Shown: positions 16,450-24,204 of the stretch, piece by piece
How the letters are laid out: each line of letters starts with the position of its first letter
How positions within the stretch are numbered: position 1 is the stretch's first letter
Notes under the pieces: generated by a model
What the model was told of the DNA's origin: nothing
Database searches by the model: none
What the model saw: the letters and a program-made list of their open reading frames with translations, nothing else
Position numbers and translations under genes: made by a program
Assembly: GCA_030754315.1 (NCBI GenBank)
Contig: JASMAO010000071.1
Coordinates: 1 to 25,663 of the forward strand
Length of the DNA: 25,663 bases
Source of the DNA: SAR202 cluster bacterium
Lineage (GTDB): Bacteria > Chloroflexota > Dehalococcoidia > Lucifugimonadales > JASMAO01
Direction: 5' to 3'

Positions 16450-16524
16450 GGGCGGTTAGCTCAGTCTGGTTAGAGCGTCTGTCTTACACACAGAAAGTCC
16501 GAGGTTCAAATCCTCGACCGCCCA
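16450..16524 (+). tRNA. tRNA-Val (TAC)
   Basis: Acceptor GGGCGGT/ACCGCCC, D-stem GCTC/GAGC, anticodon stem TCTGT/ACAGA around loop CTTACAC, T-stem CGAGG/CCTCG, discriminator A. CCA is not encoded, unlike the Val-CAC copy. Confidence 0.95.
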
Positions 16525-16617
16525 CTCCCCAATATGCAAGATAAATTCTGTATTTTTCAACAACCCAAATCCAGCCGGCTACTTAGGTTCCGATGGTCAG
16601 GCGGGGAAAAGGGAATG

Positions 16618-16836
16618 TCAATCGCACAGATTTAAGCTTCCGCTATGTACCGACACTCCCACAGAAAGTTTTTCGAGTCCTGCATAGCGCCTGTTAAGAT
16701 ACACAGTAAATATTGCGAATATGTCCACATATTGATCGGTTTTTCGGGAAACCCTAATGGTGACATCAATGTAGACAAAATGCGCCTGGAGTGATTCAGT
16801 GAAGTCCAACAGGGACATCAACTCCGTCACATTCAT
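16618..16836 (-). CDS. Small hypothetical protein
   Basis: 72 aa, family not recognised. The strongest support is an AGGAGG ribosome site five bases before the ATG at 16836, with no other gene using this stretch. The protein has no signal peptide and no long membrane segment; it begins with a short helix-like region (MNVTELMSLLDFTESLQ) followed by alternating hydrophobic and polar residues that look like beta strands. It is divergent from the ogt gene with 44 bases between the two start codons. Whether it is expressed is unknown. Confidence 0.5.
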   Translation of the reverse strand: MNVTELMSLLDFTESLQAHFVYIDVTIRVSRKTDQYVDIFAIFTVYLNRRYAGLEKLSVGVSVHSGSLNLCD

Positions 16837-16880
16837 GATTGCCTCCTAAACACCTAACCCTTATTGGAGACGTATGATAA

Positions 16881-17390
16881 ATGGCCTTGGTCTACGACAT
16901 AATCGAAACACCTCTTGGCTGGATGGGAATGCTCGCATCGGACAGAGGACTAACTCGAACGACCCTCCCTAGACCTACTCTCCTAGAGAGTCTGACCATG
17001 TTAGGAGCGAAGAATTCGAATGCAGATCACCATCCTAAACGTTTCGACCGCTTAAAGGGGTCACTATCCCAGTACTTTAGTGGTGGCCAAGTATCATTTG
17101 ATCAAGAGGAGATTCACCTTGACAATCCCACATGTTTCAGACGGAAGGCCCTGGCCGCGTGTAGGGAAATTCCATACGGTGAAACTCGTACGTATAGTTG
17201 GCTCGCTGCCCGTGTTGGAAAAAAAAATGCTCACAGGGCTGCTGGCCAGTGTATGGCCCACAATCCCTTACCAATCATTATCCCTTGTCACAGAGTGATC
17301 GCCAGCGATGGGTCCTTACGTGGTTTCGGGAGGGGCACCTCCATGCTTAACATCAAACGATGGCTCCTAGGCCTCGAATCCGGCATGTGA
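16881..17390 (+). CDS. ogt: Methylated-DNA--protein-cysteine methyltransferase
   Basis: Suicide repair protein that moves alkyl groups from O6-alkylguanine (and O4-alkylthymine) in DNA to its own Cys. The 169 aa length fits Ogt/MGMT enzymes without the Ada regulatory domain. The C-terminal domain shows the helix-turn-helix region with PYGETRTYSWLA and the AHRAAGQCMAHNPLPIIIPC approach to the active site, where PCHRV carries the nucleophilic Cys and is followed by SDGSLRGFG. The N-terminal RNase-H-like domain is short. ATG at 16881 has a GGAGA-like site 11 bases upstream. It converges with dnaE. Confidence 0.93.
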   Translation: MALVYDIIETPLGWMGMLASDRGLTRTTLPRPTLLESLTMLGAKNSNADHHPKRFDRLKGSLSQYFSGGQVSFDQEEIHLDNPTCFRRKALAACREIPYGETRTYSWLAARVGKKNAHRAAGQCMAHNPLPIIIPCHRVIASDGSLRGFGRGTSMLNIKRWLLGLESGM

Positions 17391-17462
17391 AGTACGGGAT
17401 TCCAATCGAAACCGATCATCAGAAATTGCCAGACAGACACGACCCATGCTGGAGCCCGAACA

Positions 17463-20400
17463 TTAACCCGCAAGATCGTCAAGAATGTAAACACGACCCG
17501 CCGCACCAATCATTTCTCGCAGGGACGTTTCCAAAGCAATAGTGCTCACCTTAATAATGGGCCACTCCATTTGCACCATAGAGCCATTAGTAGCAATCTC
17601 CCATTTCACTTCATCACTACCTTGATTCTCCAGCATCAGATTACGTATGTCATCGAGCAGCTGAAGATCAACATCGGGCTCACTTGTTTCATGTAGCCGC
17701 ACATTAAGATACCTAACATTTACCTGCGGTGGTGAATCTGGAGTATCCACAAGCGCGTCGCGATCGTACTCTAAATTACGCACAGCCTTACCATTCATTT
17801 TAGATTCAGGTATAGATTGAATTTGATCACCTAGAGAGCGGTCCATCTCAATCGCAGAAACAGCAACCGGATTGATCTGATATGCATCTGTACAATTTAT
17901 ACTTATCCTGTCCCCTCGCACTCGTACTTTCCCAGACACCTCGATCAACCTACCCTCCTCCCACAGATCCTCTGTCTTTCCTCTTACTTCTTCCCAAACA
18001 AAGACATCAATCTCTCCGCCACCCTGCAAACGCAGGGTGGCTATAACGTATGGCTTACCCTCTCGAGTCTTTCGGTCCATCGAAGAAGAGACCTGGCCAA
18101 ACAGCTTAATCCTATCGCCATCCATTTCGGACACAATCTGGCGCCGGGAAGTGACCGAATCAGGATTCGTATGTTGTGCCAATACCTTCTGCCACTCGCT
18201 CTCCGTCAGAGCAACGCCCAACAACTCCGTCTCCCACTCCTCCAGTTGCCCACCAGTAACCGGTTCCCCCTTGAGTTCAATATTAACGAGAGGCGTTGGC
18301 ACACTTTCTCCAAAAAGGTCAAACATCGTACTCTGGTTTGAATCTCGTAGTCGAGATTCACTCTGAGCGAGCGATACGATTCGGTCCATAGCAGTCAAGA
18401 CTGCTCCACGCTCACCAAAGTCGTCCAAAACACCAGATTTGATCATACTTTCTAATGCTTTCCTGTTCAGTCCACTCAAGTCCGCATCCCGACACATATA
18501 TTCAATCGATTTAAACGACCCTACTTTAGACCGTGACGCTAGGATCGGTTCGACAGCTTGAGATCCAACATTTTTTATTGTCGCTAGTCCAAAACGCACA
18601 GCAGACTGTCCATCATCTTGCACTTCTATCATGAACTCAGACTCACTTTTGTTGATGGATGGTCCCTTCACTGGGATCTTCAATCGACTGCACTCCTCAA
18701 CAAAGCTGAATATCTTGTCACCATTCCCAGCATGAGCGTTCAGCAAACAAACCATAAATTCGACAGGATAATTGGCTTTAAAATAGGAAGTCCAATAAGA
18801 AATCAGGCCGTAACTGACTGCGTGAGCCTTGTTGAAAGCATATCCTGCAAACGGCTCCACAAGTGCAAACACTCTCTTGGCAACCTCCGTAGAGTATCCT
18901 TGATTGAGTGCCCCTTTCATGAATTTGTCCCGTTCCTGCACCATAATCTCAGGGATCTTCTTTCCCATCGCCTTACGGACAATATCGGCTTCACCCAATG
19001 TATACCCTGCGAATCTTCGGGCTATCAACAATACCTGGTCTTGATACACAATGACCCCGTAGGTATCTTTTAATATCTCGCTCAAATCCTCGTGGATCGG
19101 TTGTGGAGCTACTCTCCCGTGCTTAGCATCAATGAAAGTCTCTATCTGATCCATGGGGCCAGGCCTATAAAGCGCTATCATCGCCGCGACATCCATCAGT
19201 GACGATGGCTTTAACTCTTTGATATGCCGTGTCATCCCGGATCCTTCGAGTTGAAAAGCACCCACAGTATCTCCACGAGACAGGAGTTCGAAAGTCGACT
19301 GGTCATTTAATGGGATGTCTTTCAGGGTTAATTCAACTCCCTGAGTTTTGTGAACGAGATCAAGTACCTTCGCCAAAATTGTCAAATTAGACAAGCCCAA
19401 GAAATCCATTTTCAGTAGCCCAAGTGCCGCGACCGGCTCCATGGCAAACTGCGTCATTTGGATACTGTTCTCCCCACCCTTGGTGGGTCTTTGCAATGGT
19501 AGATACCTATCAAGTGGCTCTTCCGCTATAACGACACCAGCTGCATGAGTACTAACATGCCGAGTAACGCCTTCTAAACCACGCGCTGTATCCAACAGCT
19601 TCCGCACACCCGAATCTGCCCCATGCACTTCAGCCAACTCTAGATTCTCTTCAATAGCTTCAGCAATCGTCATACCAATCCTGTTAGGAATCAATTTAGC
19701 AACTCGATCAACCTCACTGTAAGGCATCCCCAACGCTCGACCTACATCTCTGATAGATGCCCTTGCGCCCAGTGTTCCAAAGGTTATTATCTGTGCAACA
19801 TGGTCTCGCCCATATTTTCCAACTACGTAGCTAAGAACCTCCTCCCGACGATCGTCTTGGAAGTCCATATCAATGTCTGGCATCTCCTTACGCTCAGCGT
19901 TTAGGAAACGTTCAAACACCAGACTGTACTCTAGGGGATTAACATCCGTAGCACCCAAGCAATACAGAACGAGGCTAGCAGCCGCGCTACCTCGAACCGC
20001 TAGCAGTATCTGTCGTTCCCTTACAAACTTCGCAATGTCCCAAACAACCAAGAAGTAGTTGGCGAAGCGTGTCTCTCGAATCACATCAAGCTCTTCCGTG
20101 AGACGAGTCTCTTCCGTCGGTCCGGCATTGGGAATTCGTTGTAACAACCCCTCACGACATATTTGCTCAAGATATTCATCTGCATGGAGCCCGTCAGGAA
20201 TTTCATACTGTGGAACGTGTTGTTTAGAGAAATCTATCTCTACATCACACATGTCGGCAATAGCCTGTGTATTACTGATGGCTTCTGGTAGGTCTGGGTG
20301 AAGCGCAGCCATCTCATCAGGACTTCTGAGGTAGTAAGAATCTTCCGACATCCTCATGCGATTTTCGTTTTCTACATTAGTATTTGTCTGAATGCAGAGT

Positions 20401-21050
20401 AGTATGTCCTGTAAAACAGCCTCTTCTTGGGTAACATAATGGGAATCGTTAGTCGCAGCGATTGGGACACCAATATCCCTGTGCAACTGAATTAGGCCAC
20501 TATTGATCACTGGTAATTCATCGACTCCACCATGTTCCATTAATTCAAGGTAGTAATCTTGGAACACGTCTTTGTACCACATAGCTGCCGCCCTGGCCTC
20601 GTCCATCCGCCCTTGTCCAAGTAAACCCGGCACCTCTCCACTCGGACACCCGGACAAGACGATAAGTCCCTCAGCATGTTGTTCCAGCAGTTCCCGATCG
20701 ACCCGGGGCTTGTAGTAAAAACCCTCCAAGTTAGCCTTCGTTACTAGCTTCAACAGGTTCTCATACCCAGTGTTGTTCTTGGCTAGTACCGTTAGATGAA
20801 ACTGACTCTTATCTCCGGGCTCCCGACTGTGTCTACTGCCATAAGCGACGTACATCTCACAACCAATAATTGGCTTTACACCAACTTTTTTAGCTGCGCG
20901 GTAGAAATCGATTACTCCATGCAGTGCCCCATGATCAGTAATCGCCAAACTGTCCATACCCAATTCTTTCGCCCTGGCTACCAAAGGCTCTATACGGCTA
21001 AGACCATCAAGAAGACTGTACTCCGTATGGACATGCAGATGAGCGAACAC
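17463..21050 (-). CDS. dnaE: DNA polymerase III alpha subunit
   Basis: Replicative polymerase, 1195 aa. It begins with a PHP domain (1-210) in which all nine metal-ligand positions appear filled: H6, H8, D39, H40, E65, H85, C135, D202 and H204. The polymerase palm has the catalytic PDIDMDF at 391-397 and KMDFLGL with Asp at about 549. A helix-hairpin-helix region follows, a likely clamp-binding segment QSTMFDLF (906-913), an OB domain (about 980-1057) and a small C-terminal domain. GTG at 21050 has AAAGGG seven to eight bases upstream and leads straight into the FAHLHVHTEYS motif. Neighbours are unrelated in function. Confidence 0.97.
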   Translation of the reverse strand: MFAHLHVHTEYSLLDGLSRIEPLVARAKELGMDSLAITDHGALHGVIDFYRAAKKVGVKPIIGCEMYVAYGSRHSREPGDKSQFHLTVLAKNNTGYENLLKLVTKANLEGFYYKPRVDRELLEQHAEGLIVLSGCPSGEVPGLLGQGRMDEARAAAMWYKDVFQDYYLELMEHGGVDELPVINSGLIQLHRDIGVPIAATNDSHYVTQEEAVLQDILLCIQTNTNVENENRMRMSEDSYYLRSPDEMAALHPDLPEAISNTQAIADMCDVEIDFSKQHVPQYEIPDGLHADEYLEQICREGLLQRIPNAGPTEETRLTEELDVIRETRFANYFLVVWDIAKFVRERQILLAVRGSAAASLVLYCLGATDVNPLEYSLVFERFLNAERKEMPDIDMDFQDDRREEVLSYVVGKYGRDHVAQIITFGTLGARASIRDVGRALGMPYSEVDRVAKLIPNRIGMTIAEAIEENLELAEVHGADSGVRKLLDTARGLEGVTRHVSTHAAGVVIAEEPLDRYLPLQRPTKGGENSIQMTQFAMEPVAALGLLKMDFLGLSNLTILAKVLDLVHKTQGVELTLKDIPLNDQSTFELLSRGDTVGAFQLEGSGMTRHIKELKPSSLMDVAAMIALYRPGPMDQIETFIDAKHGRVAPQPIHEDLSEILKDTYGVIVYQDQVLLIARRFAGYTLGEADIVRKAMGKKIPEIMVQERDKFMKGALNQGYSTEVAKRVFALVEPFAGYAFNKAHAVSYGLISYWTSYFKANYPVEFMVCLLNAHAGNGDKIFSFVEECSRLKIPVKGPSINKSESEFMIEVQDDGQSAVRFGLATIKNVGSQAVEPILASRSKVGSFKSIEYMCRDADLSGLNRKALESMIKSGVLDDFGERGAVLTAMDRIVSLAQSESRLRDSNQSTMFDLFGESVPTPLVNIELKGEPVTGGQLEEWETELLGVALTESEWQKVLAQHTNPDSVTSRRQIVSEMDGDRIKLFGQVSSSMDRKTREGKPYVIATLRLQGGGEIDVFVWEEVRGKTEDLWEEGRLIEVSGKVRVRGDRISINCTDAYQINPVAVSAIEMDRSLGDQIQSIPESKMNGKAVRNLEYDRDALVDTPDSPPQVNVRYLNVRLHETSEPDVDLQLLDDIRNLMLENQGSDEVKWEIATNGSMVQMEWPIIKVSTIALETSLREMIGAAGRVYILDDLAG

Positions 21051-21165
21051 AGGTTGGCCCTTTCAAAAATACATACAACAGTAATTCAGAGAATCCCTGA
21101 ACCATCTCCTCTCAAGCACAGAGGACTTTAGGTCTCAACGATACCCCTACTACTAAGGCAGCCAC

Positions 21166-21196
21166 ATTATAACTTTAGAGGACCGTCTCGCTTCAA
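21166..21196 (-). promoter_or_regulatory. Candidate promoter for dnaE
   Basis: Perfect TATAAT on the minus strand (21166-21171) with TTGAAG 19 bases upstream (21191-21196). Predicted 5' leader of about 109 bases to the GTG. Confidence 0.45.
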
Positions 21197-21321
21197 GATG
21201 TACAGGCAAGAATTCTGGCCAACTTTGGGACACTTACTGTTTATCCGACCAAACTAAACCAGTTGGGTATACAAACCCACCATCAGAACAACACTGCTAC
21301 TACCCAGGTGGGGAAGGCCTG

Positions 21322-21345
21322 AAAAACATCATCGTTCAGCGATGA
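21322..21345 (-). terminator. Rho-independent terminator after groEL
   Basis: Read on the minus strand, a stem TCATCG / CGATGA with a five-base loop is followed after two bases by TTTTT. It lies about 90 bases after the groEL stop. Confidence 0.55.
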
Positions 21346-21436
21346 AATCATGTACCAGAACAGGTCTCAACCCGCATACCAGGCTACTTGGACGGAATAT
21401 TTAGTCGATATGAGCCGCCTGGCCAAACTTGATAGC

Positions 21437-23053
21437 CTAATAGTCCATCGGCATCCCATCCGGAGTGATCTTCGGGGCATTCTTGTCTATGACCTCCGTG
21501 ATCAATGACTCCGTGGTTAATACCATCCCGGCGATACTACCAGCATTCTCCACAGCAGCTCTCGTAACTTTCGCAGGATCAATGATGCCACGTTCAATAA
21601 GATTGGTAAATTCACCAACTTCAGCATCATAACCCCAGTCTGACTCATTTTTCAGTGACTCCCGGAGAACCACCTCACCAGAAACGCCAGCGTTTTCACA
21701 GATTAACATTAGCGGCTTTTCCATAGCTGAACCCATAACCTTAGCGCCCGTGGCATTATCGTCTCCAACAGCAGCAGCCACCACCGCCTTACTAGCCCGA
21801 ATAAGGGCAATACCACCTCCTGGCACTATTCCCTCCTCTATAGCAGCTCTAGTGGCAGACAACCCATCTTCCAAACGCTGCTTTTTTTCTTTGAGTTCTA
21901 TTTCAGTCGCTGCCCCAACCTTAATAATAGCTACACCACTGGAAAGCTTTGCCAATCTTTCTTGGAGTTTCTCTCGGTCGAATTCAGAGGTCGTATCATT
22001 TATTTGTGACTGTAATTGATTCACTCGGCCTTTTATGATACCAACGTCACCCATACCACCAACAAATGTCGTATCGTCCTTCGTAGATACCACCCTACGG
22101 GCTCGACCAAGATCCTCTATTTCAATCGATTCCAGTCTCCGTCCCACATCCTCACTGATAACATTTGCACCGGTCAATATCGCTATGTCTTCCAAAATAG
22201 ACTTACGGCGGTCACCGAATGCCGGAGCCTTGATAGCGACCATGTTGAGCGCGCCCCTCATTTTGTTAACAACGAGAGTCGCAAGTGCTTCACCTTCAAT
22301 ATCTTCCGCTATAACGACAACATTTTTGCTGACCTTCAGAATTTTCTCGAGAACAGGCAACACATCAGCCACTGCCGATATTTTCTTATCTGTAATCAAA
22401 ATAAGAGGGTCATCTATCTCTGCTTCCATTCGTTCTTGATCCGTAACAAAGTATGGTGAAATATAGCCACGGTCTACTTGCATTCCGTCTACAAATTCTT
22501 GCTCGTATTCAAGTCCTCTGGACTCCTCTACAGTTATCACTCCGTCCGTGCCAACTTTCTCAATGACTTCAGCTATAAGTTCACCCATTTCCTGATCATG
22601 CGCAGACAAAGACGCTACCTGCGCAATCTGCTTTCTCCCCTCCACGGGTATTGCCATCTTTTCGATAGCATCCCGGGCAGCTGTTATAGCTTTGTCTAGT
22701 CCATGTTTCAGAACCATGGGATCAGCACCTGCAGCGATATTTTTGAAACCTTCGCTGATTATGGCTTGAGCCAAAACGGTTGCGGTGGTCGTTCCATCAC
22801 CCGCAATGTCGTTTGTTTTACTAGCAGCCTCCTTAAGAAGCTGAGCCCCCATATTCTCAAATGGCTCCACTAACTCAATCTCCTTGGCTATGGTTACGCC
22901 ATCACTAGAGATCTTAGGCGCTGCAAAATCGTCGTCGATTACAACATTTCTACCCATGGGACCAAGTGTAACACCAACCGTATCCGCCAACTTATCAATT
23001 CCACGTTTGAGTTCGTTCCTGGCTTCTTCTCCAAAGATGAGTTGCTTAGGCAC
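21437..23053 (-). CDS. groEL: Chaperonin GroEL (Hsp60)
   Basis: ATP-driven folding chamber subunit. The frame opens at 23116, but the start is set at GTG 23053 because GGAGGG stands seven bases before it and the family N-terminus (PKQLIFGEEAR) begins there, giving 538 aa. ATP-binding motifs VTLGPMGRNV and AGDGTTTATVLA and the domain order equatorial-intermediate-apical are intact. The C-terminus ends in PDGMPMDY without Gly-Gly-Met repeats. No groES is adjacent; the upstream neighbour is a divergent prenyltransferase gene. A CIRCE-like operator overlaps its predicted transcription start, predicting HrcA control. Confidence 0.97.
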   Translation of the reverse strand: MPKQLIFGEEARNELKRGIDKLADTVGVTLGPMGRNVVIDDDFAAPKISSDGVTIAKEIELVEPFENMGAQLLKEAASKTNDIAGDGTTTATVLAQAIISEGFKNIAAGADPMVLKHGLDKAITAARDAIEKMAIPVEGRKQIAQVASLSAHDQEMGELIAEVIEKVGTDGVITVEESRGLEYEQEFVDGMQVDRGYISPYFVTDQERMEAEIDDPLILITDKKISAVADVLPVLEKILKVSKNVVVIAEDIEGEALATLVVNKMRGALNMVAIKAPAFGDRRKSILEDIAILTGANVISEDVGRRLESIEIEDLGRARRVVSTKDDTTFVGGMGDVGIIKGRVNQLQSQINDTTSEFDREKLQERLAKLSSGVAIIKVGAATEIELKEKKQRLEDGLSATRAAIEEGIVPGGGIALIRASKAVVAAAVGDDNATGAKVMGSAMEKPLMLICENAGVSGEVVLRESLKNESDWGYDAEVGEFTNLIERGIIDPAKVTRAAVENAGSIAGMVLTTESLITEVIDKNAPKITPDGMPMDY

Positions 23054-23060
23054 CTTCGTT

Positions 23061-23068
23061 CCCTCCTC
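23061..23068 (-). promoter_or_regulatory. SD that fixes the groEL start
   Basis: GAGGAGGG on the minus strand, seven bases before GTG 23053. It decides against the frame opening further upstream. Confidence 0.8.
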
Positions 23069-23105
23069 AATTTGGTCTAAAACAGGTGGCGGATGTATAG
23101 ATAAA

Positions 23106-23132
23106 TTAGCAGTCACATCTCTCGACTGCTAT
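23106..23132 (-). promoter_or_regulatory. CIRCE-like operator (HrcA site), variant
   Basis: TTAGCAGTC (23106-23114), nine bases, then GACTGCTAT (23124-23132). CIRCE is TTAGCACTC-N9-GAGTGCTAA. Spacing is exact, eight of nine and seven of nine arm bases match, and the C-to-G change in one arm is mirrored by G-to-C in the other, keeping the dyad. It overlaps the predicted groEL transcription start. Confidence 0.7.
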
Positions 23133-23135
23133 TTC

Positions 23136-23165
23136 ATGGTAGGGTGGAGACAAGTTACGTGTCAA
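23136..23165 (-). promoter_or_regulatory. groEL promoter
   Basis: On the minus strand a perfect TTGACA (23160-23165), 18 bases, then TACCAT (23136-23141). The predicted start near 23129 lies inside the CIRCE-like dyad, the usual arrangement for HrcA repression. Confidence 0.6.
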
Positions 23166-23176
23166 CAGGCAAGGAA

Positions 23177-23206
23177 TTGACCGGTCCGCACGCCTGATCG
23201 TATCAT
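23177..23206 (+). promoter_or_regulatory. Promoter for the UbiA-family gene, predicting a leaderless mRNA
   Basis: TTGACC (23177-23182), 18 bases, TATCAT (23201-23206). The -10 ends six bases before the ATG at 23213, so transcription would begin at or next to the start codon. No SD is present. Confidence 0.6.
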
Positions 23207-23212
23207 CGGCAG

Positions 23213-24154
23213 ATGTCTAAGCTTGAAACCCCATCAGTTTCGCTACCAGCTCTAGGCGCAAGCAAAGCCGTTCTCATTTCCGCACGCCCGAAGCAGTGGA
23301 CCAAAAATCTCCTCGTCTTCTTGGCGCTGATCTTTTCTTTCAACGAAGGCTGGAGTTTTAGCGATGCTGAACAAATCGCCAATGTAGTACAAAAATCAGC
23401 TTTCGTATTTATTCTATTTTGCGCTCTCAGCAGTGCTGTTTACATCTTCAATGATATCACCGACATTGAAAAGGACCGTCTACATCCCATCAAAAAATTG
23501 CGTCCTATCCCATCTGGTCGTCTGTCACTTTCCACAGCCTGGCTAACGGCTATTATCCTCACCGCCGTTAGCCTGATCTTGTCACTGGTAACGGAGCCTT
23601 TACTAGGCTGCGTATCAGCGGGGTATACCGTGCTGATGGTCCTCTATTCTCGCTGGACCAAAAATGTTGTCCTGCTAGACGTTTTCTCTATAAGCGGAGG
23701 ATTCGTGCTCCGTGCTGTTGCCGGGGCGGTGGCACTCACGATCCCCATATCACCGTGGCTCTACTCATGTACCAGCCTCGGCGCTTTGCTCATCGCACTA
23801 GGCAAACGTCGCAGCGAACTGTCTATTGCCGGAGATCTTGCTCCCGACCAGCGCGTATCTCTGCAATCATACTCTCTACATTTAATCGACAAAATCACAG
23901 CTATCGTTGCGCCATTAACGCTACTCACTTACACACTTTACGCACTTACCGCCAGCAATCTCCCTGACAATCACGCCATGGCATTGACCATACCATTCGT
24001 GGTGTTCGGACTGTTCAGATACCTCTTCATGGTCTACAAAAAAAATCTTGGAGAGGCGCCTGAGGACATTTTTCTAACCGACATTCCACTGATACTGTCA
24101 AACTCTGCTTGGATCGTTACGGCCTCAACTATCCTGATTGTTTACCGCGCGTAG
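23213..24154 (+). CDS. UbiA-family prenyltransferase, decaprenyl-phosphate phosphoribosyltransferase type
   Basis: Integral membrane enzyme of 313 aa with about eight to nine hydrophobic segments. The N-terminal RPKQWTKNLLVF (25-36), the Asp-rich motif NDITDIEKDRLHP (80-92) and the second loop YSRWTKNVVLLDVFSISGGF are those of enzymes that add phosphoribosyl pyrophosphate to polyprenyl phosphate, the first step toward decaprenyl-phospho-arabinose in mycobacteria. The lipid and final sugar in this organism are unknown. The ATG at 23213 has no SD and sits at a predicted transcription start. It is divergent from groEL and converges with galU. Confidence 0.85.
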   Translation: MSKLETPSVSLPALGASKAVLISARPKQWTKNLLVFLALIFSFNEGWSFSDAEQIANVVQKSAFVFILFCALSSAVYIFNDITDIEKDRLHPIKKLRPIPSGRLSLSTAWLTAIILTAVSLILSLVTEPLLGCVSAGYTVLMVLYSRWTKNVVLLDVFSISGGFVLRAVAGAVALTIPISPWLYSCTSLGALLIALGKRRSELSIAGDLAPDQRVSLQSYSLHLIDKITAIVAPLTLLTYTLYALTASNLPDNHAMALTIPFVVFGLFRYLFMVYKKNLGEAPEDIFLTDIPLILSNSAWIVTASTILIVYRA

Positions 24155-24201
24155 TTTACCCGAAAGATCTTTAGGTAACTTCACATACCTGAGTGTCTCA
24201 G
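24155..24201. other. Hairpins between convergent genes
   Basis: AGTTTACC and GGTAACT pair with one bulged base, and CTGAG-TGT-CTCAG (24189-24201) follows. No T tract is attached on either strand. They may end transcripts of the UbiA-family gene or galU, but this is uncertain. Confidence 0.3.
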
Positions 24202-24204
24202 AAA

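Larger units (their letters stand above)
21051..21436. other. 386-base stretch between dnaE and groEL without a gene
   Basis: Contains the dnaE promoter and a terminator for groEL, both on the minus strand. A short TGGGT/ACCCA hairpin also lies near 21263-21280. No ORF with a ribosome site or known RNA gene was recognised. Confidence 0.6.
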
